DNA of 23,178 nt from a virus, in the IMG/VR virus record IMGVR_UViG_3300006749_000149, positions 1 through 23,178 of that record; one strand, written 5' to 3'. The notes beneath the pieces are model-generated. The model saw only the letters and a list, made by a program, of their open reading frames with translations, made no database searches and was not told where the DNA came from. Of this stretch, positions 16,601 through 23,178 are shown one piece after another; the first letter of the stretch is position 1; each line of letters begins with the position of its first letter. A program made the position numbers and the translations under genes.

Positions 16601-17698
16601 ATGGAAAACAAAAATATAGCAAATAATTTATTTTTACTTCAAAGAAATGAAAGCAACGCTTTAGGTTATAATAAAAACTTTTTAGCTAATAGCTACGATG
16701 TTGATTTTGACATACTAGGTAAAGCTTATGAAAACACGGGAAGATTTTATGCTAAATTAACTATAGCTATAGAAAACAACAATTGCACTTCGCCAAATTG
16801 TGAATACGAAAGAAAACAACTAAAAATACTAAAAGAAGCTCCTGCGTTATCTATAGAGTTTATGTCAGATCTTTTTTCTCAATTAGAAATAACTGAAAGT
16901 CCTAATTTTGATCCTAATAATAACTTTAAATATACAGTTGCTAACTCTATAATAAGAGAAAAACCAGGTTTTGCTAAAAACTATGGATATGATGTTAGAT
17001 TAAACTTAATAGATGATGGATCTCAAGAGATGATATTTACAGGTCCTTTGTTGGAAGAACCACTTGTTATTAATAGCGTAGCGTTGCAAACTTTACAGCA
17101 AAGCGGTACTAGCATTGTATCTGACACTCCTGATATAAATAAACTTATGCTAGCTCTAATGCCTCAAGTTGGCTTGTTTGAGCCTGAAATGGTTATAGAA
17201 GGCGAACTATCTCCAAATGCTGAAATATCTGAAGAGTTTATTCTTAAAAATATAGACGGTACTTTTGATTATAAAATAATAGACATAGGTAACGGTTTAG
17301 GTAGAAATGTCTTACAGTTTGACATGGATAAAATAGAAAGAAAGGCTATGCCTTTTTTAAACGCAGAAGTCGCAGGTGTGCTTTCATCAGAGCAAAATGC
17401 CGTGGCACTTTGGAACGTTTATTTAGCACAAGGAACTAGCGTAGAAGAAGACGATCAAATGGTACAAAACGCTAATGCTGCAGGTAAAAGTTGGAGTTAC
17501 GAAAAAGATTTACCTCTTGATCAAAACAAGAAGAAAAAGTTTGAAAAAAGTTTTATAGATTATTTTATGAACAACTATATAAAACAATTTATTACAAATA
17601 GATTACCTACGGTTACAGAAGACGCCGCTGTATTTGATTTAGCAGAAGCTAAAAAAGCTAAAGCACAAAAGTTTTTACAAGATAACAAATTAACTTAA
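16601..17698 (+). CDS. Unrecognised virion-module protein, 365 residues
   Basis: I do not recognise a family. The protein is acidic and soluble-looking, with no signal peptide or membrane helix. Residues about 30-85 are helical and contain a two-cysteine motif NNNCTSPNCEYERKQ. The middle is mixed alpha/beta (YGYDVRLNLIDDGSQEMIF, residues 128-146; VIEGELSPNAEISEEF, 199-214). Residues about 285-365 are helical, with a Lys-rich cluster (DQNKKKKFEKSFIDYF) and a charged tail (AEAKKAKAQKFLQDNK). It sits 13 bases after the ejection-type gene and 5 bases before the giant gene, so all three are probably made together. A second internal virion (cargo) protein is the simplest guess, given this position, but nothing in the sequence proves it. 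Confidence 0.8.
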   Translation: MENKNIANNLFLLQRNESNALGYNKNFLANSYDVDFDILGKAYENTGRFYAKLTIAIENNNCTSPNCEYERKQLKILKEAPALSIEFMSDLFSQLEITESPNFDPNNNFKYTVANSIIREKPGFAKNYGYDVRLNLIDDGSQEMIFTGPLLEEPLVINSVALQTLQQSGTSIVSDTPDINKLMLALMPQVGLFEPEMVIEGELSPNAEISEEFILKNIDGTFDYKIIDIGNGLGRNVLQFDMDKIERKAMPFLNAEVAGVLSSEQNAVALWNVYLAQGTSVEEDDQMVQNANAAGKSWSYEKDLPLDQNKKKKFEKSFIDYFMNNYIKQFITNRLPTVTEDAAVFDLAEAKKAKAQKFLQDNKLT

Positions 17699-17703
17699 AT
17701 TAA

Positions 17704-20700
17704 ATGACATTAGAAGAAAAAACTATAGAACTTCAATCTCAGTTTCCTCCTTTGAAAGTTGAGCAAATTATAGAAATTCTAAAAAACTTTAAGCCTGATG
17801 AAGAGGTTGTAGATGAAGTTGAAGAAACTCCTACTGAAGAAAATAAAGAAGAGGGAAAGCCACCTGCTGTTGCGGAGAAGGATACGACTGTGACAGCGGA
17901 GAAAAACGAAGTATCCGATCCTTTAGATTCTGGAGATGGCAAATCACAATTAGATCCTTATGCTTTAAGAAATCTTGATATAATAAATCAAAGAGCAGAA
18001 AGAGCTATTGCTATGGACGCAGCGGTAGATGTAAGAAAGTCAAGAAAATCTTTAGAAGAATCCGCTGGTTTTGTTGCTGACTTTAAATCTTCGGCTAATG
18101 TTATTGACGAAGTTGGTGTATTTAAAGACAAAGACGGTAATATTATAGACACAAGTAATGTAGAAATTAAAAAAGAAAAAATACCATCATCATTTACTCA
18201 AGAAAGAAAAGATTTGTATGATGCTAAAAACCAAAAATATGATGATACAATAGTTCGGGAGGAGCCTGAAATTGAAATAACTGAAGAACAAAGACTAGAT
18301 GAAGCAGAGCAAGAGTATATTGATGCAAACGGCACTGACATTATAAAACTAAGTCCAGTTGGCGTTAGAAAATATAAAATATTTGGGCCTGACTACGATT
18401 ATGGCCAACACAGACATTTCAGTAATATTAAATTTAAAGATTTTGCAAAATTAGAAACTGTTAAAAATCAAGCTTTAAGTGTGCTAGATCAAATAAACGA
18501 CCCTAGTTTTTCTGAATTTACTCCTAAAGAAATAACAAATCAAGCTGCTTTAAATCATTTTGGCAAACTAGATGATATAAGAATACAAGACACAGAAACA
18601 TATGGTTTTGGTGTTGATAAAGAATCTTACACAAATCCAAGATATGAGAATAAAAAAGAATATGAAGATTATTTATTAAAAACACTTGGTGAGGAAAAGT
18701 TTGAACAATACAAGCTTTACAACCCTACATATTCTAACATATACAGCGAAGATTTTGAGGGAGGTGATTTTGGTGTAACGCCTGAGCAACAAGAGCAAGC
18801 TACAAACGAGCTTATTGCTAAAAAAGTTCAAAGAATAATGTATAGCGCCGACGATGACGCTAATATGGACGGTTCAACGCTTGGAAGTAACAGAGCCTTG
18901 GGTATTATATCTAAAATATATGATGAAAATATTGGTGAAGCGCAAAAAGAAGTTAAAGCTCTAGACGTATTTCAAAATGATTTAGAAAAAAGATCTATCG
19001 AGTTGCAGCAACGAAGTGATGAAATACAAGTTAAATTAGATCCTATTGTAAAAAATATACAAAATCTTTCTAATAAATCAAAAGAATTAAAAGCCAAAAT
19101 ACAAGAATATAAAGATTCTAATTTTTTCTCTAGTTTAGATCCTGGATATATTAAAGCTGTTGAAGAATATAATGAATCTATAACTAATTATCAGCAAGCT
19201 TATAACGAATATAAGTCTAGTGAAATTGGTCAACTTGCTAACACTTTGAATCAAGATGTTAAAGTTTATAAGTATAGACTAGATCAGTTTGAAAAAAGAG
19301 CTGAGGCCTCTTCTGAAGATCCTACTAGAGTAATAGAGCATGCTTTAGGTTTAGATTATAGTAATTGGGCTAAAGTTACAAATTCTTTATATAACACGTT
19401 TATTAAAGATACTAAAAACTTTTTTAATTTAACTGCTCAAGGGTTTTTAAAAATGGCAAACTTTTTAGGAGGTGATGATCCAGAAGGCGAAGCGATACTA
19501 AATACTGCTATATATAATTTAGAGCAGAACATGTATGATTATAACAAAGAGCGCGCTGAATATACACAAGCTAATATAGCTCCTTCGGTTTCATTAGATG
19601 ATATAGGCAAAGACGGTATAGGTTTCTTTGATTTCTCTATGCAAGCTCTTTCTGATCAAACAGGTACTATAGCGTTAGGAGCTTCTTATTTACTTACTGG
19701 AGGAGCAACATCTCTAGTTACAGGTGGTTTAAAGGCTGGTTCTAGTTTTGCTACAAGAAGAGCTTTTAGAATGATGCAAAAAAGAGTCGTAGCAACACAA
19801 CAAAGAATAGTATCAAACACGTTTGGCATAACAGAAACTGGTAGCGCTATTAGCGAGGCTAATATGGACAAGTATGATGCCATAAAGTCTCTTGATTTTT
19901 ATAATAAAGCCATATCTTCTGGTCAATATACAGCTGAAGAACTAGACGACATGGGTTTAGACATAGATGACCTTAGAAGAAAAGCTAATTATAGTTGGAA
20001 CTCAATGGCGTTTCAAGCTTATGGTCATGGGATTGTAGCTAATTATGCAGAAAAATTAGGTACAATAAGAATGCCATCTATATTGCGAAAGGCTTCTAAA
20101 AGGCGTGGTATGGAAAATATTATAAAAACAAAAATATACAAACACGACTTTGGTTTAAAAGCCTTATACAGCGCTAAACGAGCCCTGCAGGGTTTAAGAC
20201 CTTTAGCTACAAAAGCCATACCAGGTGAATTATTAGAAGAAACTTTAACGGAAATAGGCCATAAAGCTTTAAGATATTATGCGTTAGATGAAAACGGAAG
20301 TTGGTTAGAAGGAGTAAATAAAGATTTTCTAGCTAAAACTAGTTTAAGTTCTTTAGCTATGATGGCACCTGGTTCAATGCAGAATGTGTTTACCACTCTT
20401 AAAAGTGATTTTAGATCAATAGACGATTTATCTGCAAACATTAAGCTTAGAGACAGACTAAATCAACTAACTCTTTTAATTCCAAGCTTAGAAGGCGCTA
20501 GGCGCGTTAAAGCTAGAGAAGAAAAAAGAGATATATTAAGAACTTTTGCCTTAAACGAAGTTAGTACTATTCAAAAATTAAATCATTTAACAGCTGATCA
20601 AATATTTGAAATAGCAGAAGCTAGTAGAATACAAAGAGATTTAGCAAAACAAGCTAGACTAATAGGTCAAGATGGAAGTACTGACGCTGAAAGTAGAAAT

Positions 20701-23178
20701 GAAATAGCTAAAATAAACGAAGAGTATTCTAATTTACAAAAAGTAAAAGATAACCTGTTAAACACTAAGAAGCGTCAAATGGCTCTTGCGGCTAAAAATA
20801 TGCGACAGGAAATGGGTGCTCCAAGCGCAATAGACGTAGAATATAATCTAGGTTTATATGATATGGCTGTTGATAGCGCAGGCGTTTTAATGAACAAAGA
20901 CGGTAATTTTATTCAAATACCAGTAAAAGAAGGTGGTGGAATTCCATCTCCTGCAGAAGTTATAAACATATTAAAAGAAAATGGCTATGATGACGCTAAA
21001 GCTGAAGCGTTGGCTTTAAAATTAACCGGAGACGCTCCTGTTAATGCTTTGCACGATGGCAATAATATTATAGTAAATGACTACGCTATTAAAGCTAGAA
21101 TATATACTTCTTTAAATAAAGGTGATGCTGAATATGCTGCTATAGCACCTATTGAAGAAATATTCCATGCCAATATAAAAGCTAAGAATTTAAGAAATGC
21201 TAAAGGAGAATTAAGCGATTTAGCTACTCAAGCTATTGAAGACACTATTAGAATATTAAAACAAAATAGAGACAATGGTGTTATATCAGAGCAAGACTAC
21301 AATGATTTACTAGAACGTTTTGAATTATATAGAGAAAGTAACGGAAAAGTTGTTTTAAAATCTGGAGAAAGAGGTGCTGCAAAGGTAGATATAGAGGAAG
21401 TGATGGCGCAAATGAATAACGCTAATATACTAGGAAAAATAAACGCCAATGATTTAAAAGGCGCTCCTTCTATTAGAACTTTTTTAAACGGTGTTATCTC
21501 TAATATAATGGGTGATTCTGCGTGGCTTATGGATCTTAAGGATTCTAACGACGTGTTAAACTTTTTAGATACTTTCAAGAAAAGATACGAGGATAGAAAT
21601 ATAAAAGTTGATTCAGACGAAGAGCAAGCAGACACCACGCCTGTTATAGATTTACAAACAGAAACACAAGTTGATGGTGAAGGAACTCTTAGGCCATTCG
21701 AGCTAGATACCGCAGCTAGTAGAGGCCAGCAAATAAATCGAGCCGAAGAAGCAGCTGGTTATCAAGTGGCTCCATTAGCAGCGTTTCTTGCTGCTGATGT
21801 AAAATCTGGTGAAAAAACTAATGAACAACTAATTGTAGACGCTGCACCAAAAAACAATGCAACACCAGAGGTCAGAATAGCATCACAGGATGCATTAGTA
21901 GAGGCTAATTGGCCTGTTATAAGAAAAGCATTAAAGATTGATCCTAGTGGTAAGATTCCACAGCCTTTTATAAAGCTTGCTGTTCAAGAAATGTTTAGAG
22001 ATACATTTCCAGGTAGAGGTGTTGAAGCTAAGTTTTTTGATAAATTTGATCCTAGCCTAGAAAACAAAGTTACTACGTTCCTTGAAGGCCAGTTAAACAT
22101 GAGAACTGGAGATATATTAGAAAGAGCTAAGGCTTTAGAATCTGGTAAGCAAGATTTAGGAATTGAAAAAGCTGGTGGTGTTATAGATACAACAGTAACT
22201 GAAACTGTAAAAGAAACCGCTGTAAAAAGACCACCAAGTGAAACTGGTGTTTACACTCCTGTTGTTGCTGAAAACTTAAACATTGATGTACTTACTGAAA
22301 AAGTAGATCAAAATGGAGATAGAATACCTAAGACAAGTGCTCAGATAAAAACAGAAGTTGATGCTGTTATAAACGAAGCGATAAAAGCTGACACAAAAGG
22401 GGTGACTGGTGTTACTAGATTTGGTCAAGTAAAAGTAGGTCCTCAGTTGGCTGCAGTATTAGGAAAAGCATTTAACCTTAATCCTAAAGTGTTTTTACAA
22501 AAAGGTTTTAACTTGTCTGGCAACTTTGAAAACTTAAGACAGTACTTGCTTAAAAATGCCCAAGAAGACTTTAGCAACCTACCAGAAGCATATGATCCTT
22601 CTATATCTGGAAAAAATAGAGTTTCAGGAGCAGCTTTTATACCTGAAAACGTTAAGAGAGAATTTTATAAAAAAGTAGAAGGCACAAACAGATTTGAGCT
22701 AGATAAAAGCAAAACAGTTAAAGATTACATTAATCTACTGAAAGAATCAGACGGTAGATCTACTGGAGCTACAACAGTTAAAGGCTTAGCTGATTTACAT
22801 TTTAGAAACAAAATAGCTGAAACATTAATAGAGCCTTCAACTAGAAGAGTTACAGGTATAAAGTTTAATAGAGGCAAAAAACTAGTAAACCCAGTTGACG
22901 TTTTAAGAGAACTAGAATCAGGCGCAAATGTTCAAAGCTATAATAAAACTCTAAGAATATTTGGTGCTAAACCTTTAAGTTCCAAAAATTTAGATGTAAA
23001 TAGCTCTAAGCTTCCAAAAATAGTTATTGATTATTTAAATAAAAACAATATACCTGTACCTGAAGGTTTAGAAGATTTTTTAGATAAAAACTTTAAAGGT
23101 GTAGAAAATTTTAAAGATTTTGATGAAAAGTTTTCACAATTAAAGAAAGATTTTTCTGAACTATATCAAGATGGTGAT
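17704..23178 (+). CDS. Giant internal virion / large polyvalent-type protein, N-terminal 1825 residues (3' end outside window)
   Basis: The frame is open from the ATG at 17704 to the last base, 1825 codons without a stop; I translated it throughout. Residues 1-25 form a short helix, followed by an acidic Glu/Pro/Thr linker (~25-85). Residues about 409-529 are a long coiled coil (QNDLEKRSIELQQRSDEIQV). Hydrophobic Gly/Ala/Leu segments at 654-680 (GTIALGASYLLTGGATSLVT) and 879-897 (TSLSSLAMMAPGSM) bracket a domain holding PGELLEETLTEIGHK (840-854). This pattern is known in ejected internal proteins and large polyvalent proteins. Residues 960-1030 are again helical. An acidic linker at about 1300-1330 and a Thr/Val-rich linker at about 1490-1515 separate later globular parts, including GVTGVTRFGQVKVGPQLAAV (~1567-1586). 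No lysozyme, HExxH protease or RNA-polymerase motif was recognised. Probably packaged in the head and ejected with the DNA. Confidence 0.7.
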   Translation, partial: MTLEEKTIELQSQFPPLKVEQIIEILKNFKPDEEVVDEVEETPTEENKEEGKPPAVAEKDTTVTAEKNEVSDPLDSGDGKSQLDPYALRNLDIINQRAERAIAMDAAVDVRKSRKSLEESAGFVADFKSSANVIDEVGVFKDKDGNIIDTSNVEIKKEKIPSSFTQERKDLYDAKNQKYDDTIVREEPEIEITEEQRLDEAEQEYIDANGTDIIKLSPVGVRKYKIFGPDYDYGQHRHFSNIKFKDFAKLETVKNQALSVLDQINDPSFSEFTPKEITNQAALNHFGKLDDIRIQDTETYGFGVDKESYTNPRYENKKEYEDYLLKTLGEEKFEQYKLYNPTYSNIYSEDFEGGDFGVTPEQQEQATNELIAKKVQRIMYSADDDANMDGSTLGSNRALGIISKIYDENIGEAQKEVKALDVFQNDLEKRSIELQQRSDEIQVKLDPIVKNIQNLSNKSKELKAKIQEYKDSNFFSSLDPGYIKAVEEYNESITNYQQAYNEYKSSEIGQLANTLNQDVKVYKYRLDQFEKRAEASSEDPTRVIEHALGLDYSNWAKVTNSLYNTFIKDTKNFFNLTAQGFLKMANFLGGDDPEGEAILNTAIYNLEQNMYDYNKERAEYTQANIAPSVSLDDIGKDGIGFFDFSMQALSDQTGTIALGASYLLTGGATSLVTGGLKAGSSFATRRAFRMMQKRVVATQQRIVSNTFGITETGSAISEANMDKYDAIKSLDFYNKAISSGQYTAEELDDMGLDIDDLRRKANYSWNSMAFQAYGHGIVANYAEKLGTIRMPSILRKASKRRGMENIIKTKIYKHDFGLKALYSAKRALQGLRPLATKAIPGELLEETLTEIGHKALRYYALDENGSWLEGVNKDFLAKTSLSSLAMMAPGSMQNVFTTLKSDFRSIDDLSANIKLRDRLNQLTLLIPSLEGARRVKAREEKRDILRTFALNEVSTIQKLNHLTADQIFEIAEASRIQRDLAKQARLIGQDGSTDAESRNEIAKINEEYSNLQKVKDNLLNTKKRQMALAAKNMRQEMGAPSAIDVEYNLGLYDMAVDSAGVLMNKDGNFIQIPVKEGGGIPSPAEVINILKENGYDDAKAEALALKLTGDAPVNALHDGNNIIVNDYAIKARIYTSLNKGDAEYAAIAPIEEIFHANIKAKNLRNAKGELSDLATQAIEDTIRILKQNRDNGVISEQDYNDLLERFELYRESNGKVVLKSGERGAAKVDIEEVMAQMNNANILGKINANDLKGAPSIRTFLNGVISNIMGDSAWLMDLKDSNDVLNFLDTFKKRYEDRNIKVDSDEEQADTTPVIDLQTETQVDGEGTLRPFELDTAASRGQQINRAEEAAGYQVAPLAAFLAADVKSGEKTNEQLIVDAAPKNNATPEVRIASQDALVEANWPVIRKALKIDPSGKIPQPFIKLAVQEMFRDTFPGRGVEAKFFDKFDPSLENKVTTFLEGQLNMRTGDILERAKALESGKQDLGIEKAGGVIDTTVTETVKETAVKRPPSETGVYTPVVAENLNIDVLTEKVDQNGDRIPKTSAQIKTEVDAVINEAIKADTKGVTGVTRFGQVKVGPQLAAVLGKAFNLNPKVFLQKGFNLSGNFENLRQYLLKNAQEDFSNLPEAYDPSISGKNRVSGAAFIPENVKREFYKKVEGTNRFELDKSKTVKDYINLLKESDGRSTGATTVKGLADLHFRNKIAETLIEPSTRRVTGIKFNRGKKLVNPVDVLRELESGANVQSYNKTLRIFGAKPLSSKNLDVNSSKLPKIVIDYLNKNNIPVPEGLEDFLDKNFKGVENFKDFDEKFSQLKKDFSELYQDGD

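Noticed and set aside
21154-21168. Possible zinc-protease motif EEIFH in the giant protein (residues 1151-1155)
   Set aside because: It lacks the HExxH order and no third ligand could be identified; resemblance is too weak.
17739-21638. Minus-strand ORFs of 65-113 codons opposite the giant gene
   Set aside because: They oppose a continuous 1825-codon frame and read as Ser/Phe/Leu-rich shadows.

Overview
The window is one contiguous, entirely plus-strand block of virion genes from a tailed double-stranded DNA phage. It is AT-rich (lines I counted by eye run about 25-38 % GC outside a few short islands) and tightly packed, with gaps between genes of 0 to 80 bases. Twelve coding regions are present. 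The first (large terminase) is cut by the left edge and the last (a giant protein of at least 1825 residues) is cut by the right edge. I see no integrase, lysis, replication, tRNA, CRISPR or host genes, so this is the packaging, head, connector, tail and ejection module only.

Order: terminase large subunit (end only), portal, scaffold-like protein, major capsid protein, rho-independent terminator, unknown conserved-looking 271-residue protein, second hairpin terminator, two connector/ring-type proteins (259 and 406 residues), a 1705-residue tail-hub or 'muzzle'-type protein, a 487-residue companion tail protein, a 234-residue Ala/Gln-rich ejection-type protein, an unrecognised 365-residue protein, and the giant open-ended internal virion protein. 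There are no tape-measure, tail-tube or sheath genes. Together with the long portal and the muzzle-type protein, this indicates a short-tailed (podovirus-like) virion of the kind seen in crAss-like phages and related uncultured marine podoviruses. That placement rests on gene order and remembered family motifs, not on a database search.

Host: none of the start codons has a usable Shine-Dalgarno sequence. Each is preceded by an A/T-only or nearly A/T-only leader, Arg is mostly AGA, and no host genes are present to check. This translation-start pattern is typical of Bacteroidota (for example marine Flavobacteriia) and their phages, so such a host is my best inference.

Points of most interest: (1) a 41-44-residue GY..GD repeat domain inserted at two separate sites in the framework of the muzzle-type protein; (2) division of what I recall as one tail protein into 1705- and 487-residue genes; (3) an extra beta-type insertion near the start of the 406-residue connector protein; (4) a near-identical 22-base leader in front of two different genes; (5) two terminators isolating the gene after the capsid gene; (6) the giant terminal ORF with disordered, coiled-coil and membrane-like parts. 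I found no convincing defence, toxin or otherwise unprecedented system.
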